From the NCBI GenBank assembly GCA_963621575.1, contig CAVFEH010000015.1:1-53015 (forward strand): a stretch of DNA of 53,015 nucleotides. The letters are read 5' to 3'. This DNA is from UBA1724 sp963621575 (GTDB lineage Bacteria; Verrucomicrobiota; Lentisphaeria; Oligosphaerales; Oligosphaeraceae). Each line of letters opens with the position of its first letter. Within the stretch, counting starts at the first letter, position 1. This document shows positions 23,661-32,856 of the stretch, in pieces. The notes beneath the pieces were generated by a model. It ran no database searches. It was given only the letters and a program-made list of their open reading frames with translations, and was not told where the DNA came from. The position numbers were made by a program, and so were the translations under genes.

Positions 23661-23708
23661 TATATTTTTCGGGTGTGCCGTTCCTCCCGGGAGAATTTTC
23701 CGGGAGGA
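23661..23708 (+). promoter_or_regulatory. TATATT box and leader hairpin of the small membrane protein gene
   Basis: TATATT at 23661-23666 is followed 15 bases later by a perfect 9-bp hairpin, TCCTCCCGG (23682-23690) with CCGGGAGGA (23700-23708). If transcription starts near 23673, the hairpin is the 5' end of the message. No -35 box is clear. Confidence 0.4.
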
Positions 23709-23799
23709 GGGACGTTATCCTTTTGCAACGCAGGCTTTCGCCGTCGCCGGAGCCATCCGCCGCTTCTTCGTTTTCCTTATCACACGGAGGCCAGTTTCC

Positions 23800-24099
23800 A
23801 TGGAAGAGCAGCATCCCGCAGCAGCAGACACTGAGAATCGTCCGGCGCACCTGCGTCTTGTAAAGCAGGAGCCGGAATCCGAACAGACCCCGTCGATCAC
23901 TCCGGAGGAGGAGAAGCAGCTTGCCGCGGAACTCCGGAAGCAGGAGCTCCTGGAGCGCCTGGAGGAAGAGGGCCGGGAGGGCTTCTTCGGACAGTTGGCG
24001 CGCAGCAAGACCTTCTGGTATGCCGTCTTTGGAATCATCTTCCTCGCGATCATGGGGAAAATCCTCTACTGGACCGGCAAGGACCTGGGTTTCTTCTAA
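23800..24099 (+). CDS. Small single-pass membrane protein, unknown
   Basis: 99 aa from the ATG at 23800, with GGAGG 9 bases upstream (23786-23790). Residues 1-70 are hydrophilic and acidic (TPEEEKQLAAELRKQELLERL, probable coiled coil). Residues about 72-92 form one hydrophobic helix (FWYAVFGIIFLAIMGKILYW), leaving a six-residue tail. This is a tail-anchored topology with the coiled coil in the cytoplasm. No family was recognised. It is followed after 39 bases by a serine hydrolase gene. The good ribosome-binding site and separate leader support a real gene. Confidence 0.65.
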   Translation: MEEQHPAAADTENRPAHLRLVKQEPESEQTPSITPEEEKQLAAELRKQELLERLEEEGREGFFGQLARSKTFWYAVFGIIFLAIMGKILYWTGKDLGFF

Positions 24100-24138
24100 G
24101 AGCTCCAAAGGGGGCGCAACGCGCGTTTCACGGCTTCC

Positions 24139-25236
24139 ATGAATTCTGAGCTGCAGCTGGATCTGGAGAGGATCCTGGAGAGATATGCCACGTCCGGCGA
24201 AGAGCTGGGGGTGCAGTGCGCCATCTGGCGCCACGGGGAATTGCAGGCATCGGTCTGCGCGGGGCACTGCGACGAGAAACGGACCCGTCCCGTGGAGGAA
24301 GACTCCCTCTTTCCCGTCTTCTCCACAGGGAAGGCCCTCTTCAGCACTCTGGCCTTGCGCATTGTGGAGAAACACAGCCTCCCCCTGGACGTGAAGCTGG
24401 GGGACTTCTGGCCCGCTTTTGCGGTGGAGGGCACCCGGAAGTCCCGCATCACTCTCCGGGACGTCCTGCGGCACACAACCGGAATGCACGTCATGCCGGC
24501 TGTGGAATCCGCGGAAGCGCTGGTGGACTGGGAGGGCATGTGCAGGAGACTTGCCGCGCGGGAGCCCGTGTGGGAGCCAGGCACCAGGACCCAGTACCAG
24601 GCGTTGAGCTACGCGTGGATCCTGGGGGAATTCCTCCACCGCGTCACAGGCGTGGCGCCAGGGGAGCTCATGCGGAGGGAGCTCCTGAATCCCCTGGGGC
24701 TCTCCCAAGATGTCTTCTTCGGCGTCCCCGAAAGCCAGGATGGGCGCATCGGGGAGGTCGTGGCGGCGGACGACATGCGGAAATTCCTCCCGCCGAAAAA
24801 ACGTGAGAGCGTCCTGGACCCCCTCTCCAACGCCATGGGCACCCCCTGCGTGCGGCGGGCCTTTCTGCCCTCCTTTGGCTGCGTGGCGAACGCGCGGGGC
24901 CTGGCGCGCTTCGGGGGCGCATTGCTGGAGGGCGGGATGATCTCCCCGGGGCTCCTGAAAGAGGCGACGACCCTGCAGCGTCCCGCGGGGGAGGCGATTC
25001 CCTCGGAGGACCAGGATGTCTACTGGATGGTCTTTGGCCTGGGGTACCTGCTGCTGGCGCCGCCGCCCTGGCGGGGCCGTCTCTTCGGACACCATGGCTG
25101 GGGTGGCAGCGAGCTGACGTTGGACCAGCAGACAGGCGCGGTCTTCGCCATCGTGAAAAACCGCCTTTCCTCCCGCGTGGCGCAGCCCATGAAGGCGGAG
25201 ATCCACGCCCTGGCGGACGCCCTGTGGGACAAGTAG
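24139..25236 (+). CDS. Beta-lactamase-like serine hydrolase
   Basis: 365 aa of the class C beta-lactamase/EstB-type esterase superfamily. The nucleophile motif SxxK is STGK in FPVFSTGKALF (about residue 62). The second motif, normally YxN, reads YQA in TQYQALSYAWILGEFL. The third, usually KTG or HxG, is HHGWGGS near 312. The phrases LRDVLRHTTGM and LLNPLGLS are typical of the family. No signal peptide is present, so it is probably a cytoplasmic esterase or peptidase rather than an antibiotic-resistance enzyme. The substrate is unknown. It stands between the small membrane protein and the mutarotase-like gene. Confidence 0.85.
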   Translation: MNSELQLDLERILERYATSGEELGVQCAIWRHGELQASVCAGHCDEKRTRPVEEDSLFPVFSTGKALFSTLALRIVEKHSLPLDVKLGDFWPAFAVEGTRKSRITLRDVLRHTTGMHVMPAVESAEALVDWEGMCRRLAAREPVWEPGTRTQYQALSYAWILGEFLHRVTGVAPGELMRRELLNPLGLSQDVFFGVPESQDGRIGEVVAADDMRKFLPPKKRESVLDPLSNAMGTPCVRRAFLPSFGCVANARGLARFGGALLEGGMISPGLLKEATTLQRPAGEAIPSEDQDVYWMVFGLGYLLLAPPPWRGRLFGHHGWGGSELTLDQQTGAVFAIVKNRLSSRVAQPMKAEIHALADALWDK

Positions 25237-25382
25237 CGCCGCAGGAGGCGGGAAAGGGCGAAAATTCGCCCCTCTCCTCCCTGCGCAACGGGAATGACAG
25301 ATTACCTTTATCGCAGTTCGCGAACCCAGGGGGAAAACCGCCTGGATCCACCAGAAGAAACCCCACCATCCCCTAGACCCCC

Positions 25383-26483
25383 ATGGCTCTGAAAACCTGC
25401 ACCGTCGGCATCCACAAGAAGTGCGTGGAACTGCGTTCCGGAGACTTCCGCCTGGCCATCACCACCCAGGTGGGCCCCCGCGTCATTGGCGCGTTCATCG
25501 GCAAGAAAAGCGCCTTCAACCACTTCGCTGTGCTCCCCCCCGAGCCCATGGAGGTCTCCGCCAACGGCTTCACCCTCTACGGCGGACACCGCCTCTGGCA
25601 CTCCCCCGAGCAGTGCCCCCGCACCTACGAGCCCGACAACGACCCCGTGCAGGTGACCCCCACCGAATATGGCGTCCTCTTCTCCACGGAGCCCTGCAAG
25701 GCCACCGGCATCCAGAAGGAGATGCTCATCGAGCCCCTGGGCGACGCCGGACTCTTCTGCGTGACCCACGCCATCACCAACACCGGGGTGTGGCCCATCC
25801 AGCTGGCCCCCTGGACCCTGGCGCAGATGGCCGCCGGCGGCACCTGCGTGGTGCCCATGGGCTCCCCCGCCGACGAAAGCGAGGCCGACCCCTACGCGCC
25901 GGACCGCACCCTGAACTTCTGGCCCTACACCAACCTGCAGGACAAGCGCCTGAAGATCGGCAAGGACCTGGTCACCGTCGCCCACGACGCGAAGGCGGAG
26001 GGCGCCCTCAAGCTGGGCGTCAACAACACCTGCCGCTGGGTCGCCTACGTGAACAACGGCCAGGCAATCATCAAATACTTCGACGTCTACGACGCCGAGT
26101 ATCCCGACAACGGCTGCATCTCCGAGTGCTACACCTGCAAGACCTTCACCGAGATGGAGCTGCTTGGACCCCTGGAGACCCTGGAGCCCGGGGAATCCAC
26201 GGAGTTCGTGGAATACTGGCAGGCCGTGGACGGCCTCCCCAAGAGCCTCAAATCCGAAAAGGACTTCAAGAACGCCCTGCTGCCCCACCTCATCCCCGAA
26301 ATGCTGGAGGAGCAGGACGAGTGCGGCTGCGGATGTGGCTGCGAAGACGACGAGCCTGCAGAGGATGACGAATGCGACTGCGGATGCCACGGGCACCACG
26401 GCCACGGGGAGAAATCCGAGGAGGCCGTCATCGTCGAGGCCAAGCCCGCCGCCAAGAAGGCCGGGCGTTCCAAGAAGAAATAG
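25383..26483 (+). CDS. Mutarotase-like (DUF4380-type) protein with Cys/His-rich tail
   Basis: 366 aa. Residues 1-305 resemble the galactose-mutarotase-like fold as found in DUF4380 proteins: VGPRVIGAFIG at the start, YGGHRLWHSPE near 67, then PWTLAQMAAGG and LGPLETLEPGES. Such proteins bind or epimerise sugars; catalytic residues cannot be assigned here. Residues about 313-348 form an unusual tail with seven Cys and four His (ECGCGCGC, then ECDCGCHGHHGHG) on an acidic background, followed by an Ala/Lys-rich end. I infer a metal-binding appendage. The ATG at 25383 follows a C-rich leader. The LpxH-like gene follows after 30 bases, and fucI comes next, so a sugar-related role fits. Confidence 0.6.
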   Translation: MALKTCTVGIHKKCVELRSGDFRLAITTQVGPRVIGAFIGKKSAFNHFAVLPPEPMEVSANGFTLYGGHRLWHSPEQCPRTYEPDNDPVQVTPTEYGVLFSTEPCKATGIQKEMLIEPLGDAGLFCVTHAITNTGVWPIQLAPWTLAQMAAGGTCVVPMGSPADESEADPYAPDRTLNFWPYTNLQDKRLKIGKDLVTVAHDAKAEGALKLGVNNTCRWVAYVNNGQAIIKYFDVYDAEYPDNGCISECYTCKTFTEMELLGPLETLEPGESTEFVEYWQAVDGLPKSLKSEKDFKNALLPHLIPEMLEEQDECGCGCGCEDDEPAEDDECDCGCHGHHGHGEKSEEAVIVEAKPAAKKAGRSKKK

Positions 26484-26513
26484 CCCGTCCCCGCAACCCT
26501 CCCTCCGCCCTCC

Positions 26514-27359
26514 GTGCCCTTCCGCTTCCAGCCCCTCGACCCCGCGCCTCCGGCGGAGGAGGCGCGCCGGCGCGCCTGGCTCCTGGTGGCCGACGCGCAC
26601 GTCCAGCCGTCGGGCGTCTCCCGGGAACGCTTCCGGGAGATGCTCCGGTGGATTGAAACAACGGCGTACGACGTCGTCTTCCTGGGCGACGTCATGGACC
26701 TGTGGGTGGGCGTCCCCCGCCTGCAGGAACCGCACCACCTGGAGTTCCTGGAGTGGTGCCGCAGGGAGAAGTCCCGGAGGCGGATTTTCTTTCTGGAGGG
26801 CAACCACGAATTCTTCGTTGCGGCGCACCAGGGGGACGCCTTCACCGCCTGCGCAGAGGATGGCCTCGCGCTGGAGGAATTCCTCCTGGCCCACGGCGAC
26901 ATGGCCGCCGCGCCCGGGGGGCACCGGCTCTTCCGCCGGTGGAGCAAAGGCGCCCTGGCGCACTTCCTCCTGAAGTGGATGCCCTTCGCCGGTTGCGTCG
27001 TCCGCCTCTTGAAGAAGTGCCTGGAGAGCCACGGACGGAGGCGCCGGGCGTACTTCCCCGCGGCGGCCTTCACCGCCTGGGCGAAGGAGCTTCTCGCGGA
27101 CTCCCCCCGGCGCATGGTGCTGGTGGGGCACTTCCACCACGCCTTCCGCACGCCCCTCGCCGGAGGCGCCCTCGCCGCCGCCCTCCCCGCCTGGAAAGAC
27201 CGCGGCGAGGTGGCCCTCTATGAGCCCGAAACGGGCGCGCTCCTCTTTCAATGCTGGCGGAACCTGCCCGCATCCCCCGACAACCTCCATTTTGTTCCGT
27301 TCCGTTCCCCACACGCTGTTGGCGAGAACCTCGCGAAACCACACAAGAAAACACACTAG
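26514..27359 (+). CDS. LpxH-like UDP-2,3-diacylglucosamine hydrolase / metallophosphoesterase
   Basis: 281 aa, GTG start at 26514. Calcineurin-like metal motifs appear in order: DAH (VADAHVQP, about residue 27), GDxxD (FLGDVMDLWVG, about 62), GNHE (LEGNHEFF, about 100), HGD (LLAHGDM, about 127), and GHFHH (LVGHFHHAF, about 205). The LGD..DLWVG and LLAHGD text, and the size, place it near LpxH, which hydrolyses UDP-diacylglucosamine to lipid X. The family's SDLHL is altered to ADAHV and the GHTHRP to GHFHHA, so a related phosphoesterase is possible. lpxA elsewhere in the window supports the lipid A role. Its stop codon overlaps the fucI Shine-Dalgarno. Confidence 0.65.
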   Translation: MPFRFQPLDPAPPAEEARRRAWLLVADAHVQPSGVSRERFREMLRWIETTAYDVVFLGDVMDLWVGVPRLQEPHHLEFLEWCRREKSRRRIFFLEGNHEFFVAAHQGDAFTACAEDGLALEEFLLAHGDMAAAPGGHRLFRRWSKGALAHFLLKWMPFAGCVVRLLKKCLESHGRRRRAYFPAAAFTAWAKELLADSPRRMVLVGHFHHAFRTPLAGGALAAALPAWKDRGEVALYEPETGALLFQCWRNLPASPDNLHFVPFRSPHAVGENLAKPHKKTH

Positions 27360-27370
27360 GAGAAATCATC

Positions 27371-29245
27371 ATGGCCGACAAGAATCGTCCCGATTTCAAC
27401 AAGCTGGCGAAGACCGCGCGTTCCTTCCAGGAAGCCGACAAGAAGGTGCTGGGCCCCACCACCACCATCGCCATCACCCCCGTCGCCGACGGCCGTGTGG
27501 GCGCCCACGAGGACAATGTGGAGCGCACCTGGCGCATGGCCGAGAAGGTCTATGACCTGATCACCCAGAACGTGGCGCTGCCCGACGGCACCCCCGTCCG
27601 CGTGGTTGTCGCCCCCGAGATCGTCTACGGCGCCCGCACCGCGGCCCGCGCCCAGGAATACTACGCCACCCAGGGCGTCTCCGCCAACATCTGGGTCGGA
27701 CGCTCCTGGAGCTACATCGACGAGCTGGTGGGCGCCGGCATGGGCATCGGCTCCTCCGAGTGGCAGCAGTGCGCCTACGGCCTGAACCAGACCGACCGCC
27801 CCGGCGCCGTGTGGCTGAAGGCCTTCTGCGCCTGCATGGACGAGAAGAAGCGCCCCATCTTCTGCGTCTACTCCCCCGACCTGGAAGATGAGGAAGGCCC
27901 GCTGAACGACTACGTGGCCACCCGCCTCCTGCGCTTCGCCCGCGCCGCCGCCGCGGTGGGCTACATGCGCGGCAAGAACTACCTGTCCGTGGGCGGCGTC
28001 GCCATGGGCATCATCGGCAGCGACGTGCGCCGCAACCTCTTCTCCCAGTACCTTGGCATGGGCGTGGTCTCCGTCGACCAGTGCATCCTGAACGGCCGCA
28101 TCCAGGCCAACTACTACGACCACGACGAGCTGAAGAAGGCCATCAAGTGGTTCGACCAGTTCCAGAAGACCTGGCTGAACAAGCCCGAGACCCGCCGTTT
28201 CGCCCTGAAGGACAAGGAGCTCGTCGAGAAGTGCCTGAAGATGACGCTGATCTGCCGGGACCTGCTCCACGGCAACAACGTCCTCTGCGATCCCAAGGCC
28301 GCCAAGAAGTTCGGCTTCGAGCCCAACGTCGAGTACGCCCAGGGCGTCAACGCCATCGTGGGCGGTTCCCAAGGCCAGCGCCAGTGGACCGACTTCAACC
28401 CGAACTTCGATGTCACCGAGAGTCTGATGAACTCCTCCTGGGACTGGAACGGCTTCCACGCCCCCACCCCCTGGGCCACCGAGAACGACTCCAAGAATGG
28501 CATGGGCATGCTGATCGGCAATCTGCTGACCGGCGGCGCGCCCCAGCTTTTCGCCGACATCCGCACCAACTGGACCCCCAGCTCCATCAAGAAGGCCACT
28601 GGCGTTGACGTGATGAAGGTGTGCCCCAACGGCATCATCGACAAGCGCAACTCCGGCGCCGCCGCCCTGGAGTTCGGGGTCGACCTGTGGAAGATCGCCG
28701 GCGTGAAGAAGGACGTCTCCATCCAGGCCCTGTGGAAGATGTTCAACGCCAGCAAGAAGCTCCAGGACGCCCTGATGGCGGCCCTGCTGAAGAGCACCAA
28801 CTACATGAACGCCGCCCTGACCTACTTCCCCGGCGACGGCCTCTCCAGCCAGTTCACCACCCCCGGCGGACTGCCCATGACCTCCTACCGCATGAACTGC
28901 GTCGACAACATGCTGACCTTCTCCGTGGTGGAAGGCGAGTCCGTGCAGCTGCCCAAGAAGGTCGAGGAGCACATCAAGAAGGTCACCGATCCCACCTGGC
29001 CCCAGACCTTCTGGACTCCCCGCGGCATGAGCTCCTTCGAGTACATGAACAACATCGGCCCCAACCACGATGCCAGCTCCCTGGGCTACATCGGCGCCGA
29101 CATGGTCACCCTGTGCGCCATGCTGCGGATCCCCGTCGACATGTGCAACGTCCCCAAGGAGGACATCTTCCGTCCCACCATGTGGACCCGCTTCGGCAAC
29201 GACGACTTCCGCGCCTGCCAGTTCCTGGGACCGCTGTACATGTAG
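27371..29245 (+). CDS. fucI: L-fucose isomerase
   Basis: 624 aa, slightly longer than E. coli FucI (591). It starts at the ATG 27371, with AGGAG about 8 bases upstream. Family landmarks are TERPGAV-like TDRPGAVWLKA, YMRGKNYLSVGGVAMGIIGSD, QGQRQWTDFNPN, LMNSSWDWNG (metal-binding Asp), ATENDSKNG, and GPNHDASSLGYIGADMVTL (conserved His). It converts L-fucose to L-fuculose, or D-arabinose to D-ribulose, using Mn2+. Kinase, aldolase and permease genes are not adjacent, so the rest of the pathway lies elsewhere. The upstream mutarotase-like gene could supply an anomerase. No terminator was recognised in 29246-29477, which holds nothing else I can support. Confidence 0.95.
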   Translation: MADKNRPDFNKLAKTARSFQEADKKVLGPTTTIAITPVADGRVGAHEDNVERTWRMAEKVYDLITQNVALPDGTPVRVVVAPEIVYGARTAARAQEYYATQGVSANIWVGRSWSYIDELVGAGMGIGSSEWQQCAYGLNQTDRPGAVWLKAFCACMDEKKRPIFCVYSPDLEDEEGPLNDYVATRLLRFARAAAAVGYMRGKNYLSVGGVAMGIIGSDVRRNLFSQYLGMGVVSVDQCILNGRIQANYYDHDELKKAIKWFDQFQKTWLNKPETRRFALKDKELVEKCLKMTLICRDLLHGNNVLCDPKAAKKFGFEPNVEYAQGVNAIVGGSQGQRQWTDFNPNFDVTESLMNSSWDWNGFHAPTPWATENDSKNGMGMLIGNLLTGGAPQLFADIRTNWTPSSIKKATGVDVMKVCPNGIIDKRNSGAAALEFGVDLWKIAGVKKDVSIQALWKMFNASKKLQDALMAALLKSTNYMNAALTYFPGDGLSSQFTTPGGLPMTSYRMNCVDNMLTFSVVEGESVQLPKKVEEHIKKVTDPTWPQTFWTPRGMSSFEYMNNIGPNHDASSLGYIGADMVTLCAMLRIPVDMCNVPKEDIFRPTMWTRFGNDDFRACQFLGPLYM

Positions 29246-29477
29246 TCCCCGAAAGTCGCCCCAGGCGGCGCTTCCGGCCAGTACGGCGGATGGGAGTTTG
29301 TTCCGTCCGCCGGGCGTCTTCCGGAGAGCCGTCTTTGGCGACGCGACGCGCCTCCCCGCCCACGGCCAATCCCGTGCAGGCAGGGAGGCGTGCCCGTTTC
29401 CCGCAGCCGCCGTCCACAGGGCGCCCGGCGCGGCAAGGTTTTTCTTTTCCCCTTTCCCCACCAGTCCCCACCCCCGC

Positions 29478-30317
29478 ATGTTTTCCCTGCCCGACGCCGT
29501 CATCCTGTCCCAAGGCGCCTTCCAGCTTCGCTGGTATGGCCTCTTTGCGGCGCTGGCCATGCTGACAGGCTACGCCATGATGCACGTCCGGCGGAAGGGC
29601 ACCCGTCTTCTCGCCGATGACCTGAACGCCCTGCTTCTGACCTGCGTTGTCGCGGGGCTGGTGGGCGCGCGGCTGGAATACGTGCGGCGTTTCTGGGGCG
29701 AATCCTTCGCCGGGGATCCGCTGGCGGTCTTCCGCGTCTGGGAGGGCGGGCTCGTCTTCCAGGGGGGCTTCGTGGTGGCGTTGCTAGCGGTGTGGGCGCT
29801 CTGCCGCTGGAGGCACTGGCGCGAGGGAGAGATTGCGGATTTCCTGGCGCCGGCATTGCCGACAGCCCACGCGGTGGCGCGGCTGGGGTGCCTCTTCAAT
29901 GGCTGCTGTTTCGGCATCCCCTGGAGCCACTGGGGTGCGGTGCTCTACCCCGCCCGCGGCAACGACGTGCTGCACACCCAGAAATTGCTGGGACTGCTCC
30001 CCGAGAACGCCACGGCACCGCTTCCCGTATTGCCGGTCCAGGCGCTGGAGGCCCTCTGGTGTTTGGCCGTGGCCGGCGTCATCCTCCTGTTCGAAAAACG
30101 GGGCTGGCTGAAGGGGCGGCGCTTCTTCCTCTACCTCTTCGGATACTCCATCGGACGCTTCCTCCTGGAGTTCCTGCGGGGCGACTACCACCAGAACGGC
30201 GGACTGACCCCCGCGCAGTGGACCACCGCCCTCCTCATCCTGCCGGCAACCCTCGCCGTCTTCCTCTGGTGCACCTGGAGGGCCGCCAGAAGCAAGTCCG
30301 CCCCCCCGATAGCATGA
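29478..30317 (+). CDS. lgt: Prolipoprotein diacylglyceryl transferase Lgt
   Basis: 279 aa, about seven membrane helices. The Lgt signature is present in a variant form (VARLGCLFNGCCFG, where E. coli has GRIGNFINGE). The N-terminal RWYGLFAALAML, GLVGARLEYV, GGLVFQGG and the C-terminal YSIGRFLLEFLRGDYHQNGGLTPAQW are typical. Lgt adds diacylglycerol from phosphatidylglycerol to the lipobox Cys of prolipoproteins, and its products include the secretin at 34707 and substrates of LolCD. The stop overlaps the next start by 4 bases (ATGA), so translation is coupled. No Shine-Dalgarno; C-rich leader. Confidence 0.93.
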   Translation: MFSLPDAVILSQGAFQLRWYGLFAALAMLTGYAMMHVRRKGTRLLADDLNALLLTCVVAGLVGARLEYVRRFWGESFAGDPLAVFRVWEGGLVFQGGFVVALLAVWALCRWRHWREGEIADFLAPALPTAHAVARLGCLFNGCCFGIPWSHWGAVLYPARGNDVLHTQKLLGLLPENATAPLPVLPVQALEALWCLAVAGVILLFEKRGWLKGRRFFLYLFGYSIGRFLLEFLRGDYHQNGGLTPAQWTTALLILPATLAVFLWCTWRAARSKSAPPIA

Positions 30318-31285
30318 AACACCGCCTGGACATCGACGAAACCCTGGACGGCATCCGGCTGGATCTGCTGCTGGTGCAGCGGCACCCGTATCTCTCCCGC
30401 ACCGCCATCCAGAAGGCCATTGCCGGCGGCTGCGCCACAGTGAACGACGAAGCCGGGAAAGCGGGCCGTCGCCTGGAGACGGGGGATGTGCTGCGCTACG
30501 AGCTCCCCGCCGAAGACGAATGCGCGGCGGCGGGTGCGCCGGTGGCGGTCTCCCCCCAGGAGATCCCGCTGGATGTGCTCTACGAGGACGCCTCGCTGCT
30601 GGTGGTCAACAAGCCGGCGGGCATGGTGGTTCACCCGGGCGCGGGGAATCCCGCGGGAACGGGCACCCTGGTGTCCGCCCTGCTCTTCCGGGAACCCCCG
30701 TCCTTCGCCCGTGTCGGAGAGGACGCCGCCCGCCCGGGCATTGTCCACCGCCTGGACCAGGACACCTCCGGCGTATTGGCGGTGGCCCGCACCCAGGAGG
30801 CTTATGAATCCCTGAAGGAGAGCTTCCTGGCCCGTCGAACGGAGAAGCTCTATCTTTGCGTGGCGCGGGGGCATTTCCGGGAGGACTTCGCGGCCATTGA
30901 CGCGCCCATCGGGCGGGATCCCCGCAACCGCCAGCGGATGGCGGTGCTCCCCCGGGGGGGCAGGGAGGCCCTGACCAAATACCGCGTCATCGCCGAAACG
31001 GCGGGGGCGAGCCTCCTGCAGGTGCGCCTGTATACCGGCCGCACCCACCAAATCCGCGTGCACCTCTCCCACATCGGGCACCCCGTGCTGGGAGACGCCC
31101 TCTACGGCGGCCCCTCCAGAATGCCGCCCTTCCTGACCACCCGGCAAATGCTCCACGCCTGGAAGCTGGCGCTGCCGCACCCCGTCACCGGCGAACGGAT
31201 GGTCTTCACCGCGCCGCCCCCCGAAGACCTCCGCGAAAACCTGGACATCTTCGCCCAGAACAACGACCTGGAGGGGCTGGTCTAA
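30314..31285 (+). CDS. rluD: RluD-type rRNA pseudouridine synthase
   Basis: 323 aa. An N-terminal S4 domain (GIRLDLLLVQRHPYLSRTAIQKAI) is followed by the RluA-family catalytic domain with VVNKPAGMVVHPG, then PGIVHRLDQDTSGVLAVAR (catalytic Asp in HRLDQDTSG), YTGRTHQIRVHLSHIGHPVLGDALYG and the closing LALPHPVTGERMVF. RluD makes the pseudouridines of helix 69 of 23S rRNA. The length and S4 domain fit RluD better than RluA. It is translationally coupled to lgt, an arrangement also seen as lspA-rluD in other bacteria. Confidence 0.9.
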   Translation: MKHRLDIDETLDGIRLDLLLVQRHPYLSRTAIQKAIAGGCATVNDEAGKAGRRLETGDVLRYELPAEDECAAAGAPVAVSPQEIPLDVLYEDASLLVVNKPAGMVVHPGAGNPAGTGTLVSALLFREPPSFARVGEDAARPGIVHRLDQDTSGVLAVARTQEAYESLKESFLARRTEKLYLCVARGHFREDFAAIDAPIGRDPRNRQRMAVLPRGGREALTKYRVIAETAGASLLQVRLYTGRTHQIRVHLSHIGHPVLGDALYGGPSRMPPFLTTRQMLHAWKLALPHPVTGERMVFTAPPPEDLRENLDIFAQNNDLEGLV

Positions 31286-31422
31286 CGCGCGCCGCCCTCC
31301 TCCCTCCCCCTGCGGAATTCCACACTTTCGAAGGAAGTCCACAATAAGCGGCGAAGCACACCGTTTTCCGTGCCGCAGACCGCCTTCTGCGCCTGCCTTC
31401 CTCCCTCTCCTCGAACTCCCAA

Positions 31423-32853
31423 ATGAGCTCCCTTTTCACTCGAACGCAAGCCATCGCCCTCACTTGGACCACCGACGCCTGCCACGCCGTCCGCGTGGCG
31501 GTGCAGGGTCGTGGCGCCCGTGTGGCGGCCCACTGGCATGGCCATGTAGGCAAGGAGTGCACCTCCTTGGCGGAGTTGCTGATGCGCGCCGTGCGGGAGG
31601 TCGGCGGAGACGACCAAAGTTATATCGTGGCAGGCGGCAATGGCCAGGGATGGGGCATGGCGGATCTTGTCATGCCTCCGCTGAAACGCGAGGAGATGCA
31701 GAATGCCCTGGCTTTCCAGCTGCGGAAGCAGACCCCCCTTCCCTCCGACCGGCTCCGCTGGGGATACCGGCTGCTCTCCCGCAAGAGAGGCGACGCCACC
31801 CAGAAGGTGCGCCTCTTCTATGTGCGCTCCGAGAACTGGAACAGCTGGTTGAAGGCCATGGAGGGCCTCCACCACGTGGATGCGCTGGTCCCCCCCCCCG
31901 TGGTCCTGGACCCCCTCCTGGAGAATGCCGCCCTGACCCTCCCCGAGGAGCCCCCCGCCACCGGACAGTATCGCTACGAACCCTCCCCCGAGGGACGCCA
32001 GGTCTCCCCCGTCGCCGAAGAGTGCGCGAAGCCCTTCGCCGAGCTCTTGCCCCGGGACCTCTGTGAACCCGGGGACCTGGAGAAGCTCCCGCCGGAAAAG
32101 CAGGCGCACTACGCGGCTGTTGCGCTGTTGGCGCTCTACGGCTTGACGGCGGCGTTGCATGACGACCAGGCCACGCTGGTCCCCCTCCCCGAACGCTTCC
32201 ATGCCCGGCGCTTCCTCTCCGCGAAGATCGGCGGAGCGGTTCTGGCGCTCTACCTGGTCTTGCTGGCGGTCTATTTCCTGGCGGGGTCTTTCTCCGGATA
32301 CGCGCTGCAGCTGCGGCAGGTGGACCAGGCCATCCGGAAGATCACCGCCGAGCTGGACGCCCTGAAAAAGGCCTCCACCCCCAAGGACAAGGAGCGCGTC
32401 ACCCTCATCCGGCAGGAGCTCCAGGAAAACACCCCCAATGCCCCCGATTTCCCCACCGCGTTGCTGGCCGTCACCCGCGCGGTGCCCTCCACCCACTGGC
32501 TGGCCGATCCCCTGGAGTGGCGGGACAACAAGCTGACCTTCCGTGTGCAAGGCCCCCAGAAAGACGCCGAGCTGAGTCTGCGCCTGGAGGAATCCCCCTA
32601 CCTGGGGGATGCCGCCGAGCGCCTGACCACCACCACCAAGGAAGGCTCCATCACCCAGCGCTTCGAGGTCACCGCGCGCTACGACACGCCCTTTGAGGCG
32701 CAGATTCGCCAGGCGAAGGAGGAGGCGAAACGAGAGCAGGAGAAAGCGCGGAAGGAGCAGGAGCGGAGCCTTCGCCAGGCATCCGCAGAAGAGGAATCCG
32801 TCGACCTGGAAGACGACGGGGACGAGGTGGAGTTTGTCGAGGAGGAGGAATAG
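31423..32853 (+). CDS. GspL / fused PilM-PilN-like assembly protein
   Basis: 476 aa. Residues 1-245 resemble the actin-like ATPase fold of PilM/GspL (ALTWTTDACHAVRVAV at the start; KREEMQNALAFQLRKQTPLPSDRLRWGY is the typical PilM-like inhibition of Ala-Phe helices). One membrane helix lies at about 268-290 (IGGAVLALYLVLLAVYFLAG), followed by a coiled coil and a ferredoxin-like PilN domain (about 325-420). The C-terminus is a long charged tail (KEEAKREQEKARKEQE, then acidic). It anchors the secretion ATPase GspE to the inner membrane. It is first of five genes in secretion order L, M, C, D, E. Its last codons form the Shine-Dalgarno of the next gene. Confidence 0.75.
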   Translation: MSSLFTRTQAIALTWTTDACHAVRVAVQGRGARVAAHWHGHVGKECTSLAELLMRAVREVGGDDQSYIVAGGNGQGWGMADLVMPPLKREEMQNALAFQLRKQTPLPSDRLRWGYRLLSRKRGDATQKVRLFYVRSENWNSWLKAMEGLHHVDALVPPPVVLDPLLENAALTLPEEPPATGQYRYEPSPEGRQVSPVAEECAKPFAELLPRDLCEPGDLEKLPPEKQAHYAAVALLALYGLTAALHDDQATLVPLPERFHARRFLSAKIGGAVLALYLVLLAVYFLAGSFSGYALQLRQVDQAIRKITAELDALKKASTPKDKERVTLIRQELQENTPNAPDFPTALLAVTRAVPSTHWLADPLEWRDNKLTFRVQGPQKDAELSLRLEESPYLGDAAERLTTTTKEGSITQRFEVTARYDTPFEAQIRQAKEEAKREQEKARKEQERSLRQASAEEESVDLEDDGDEVEFVEEEE

Positions 32854-32856
32854 AGC

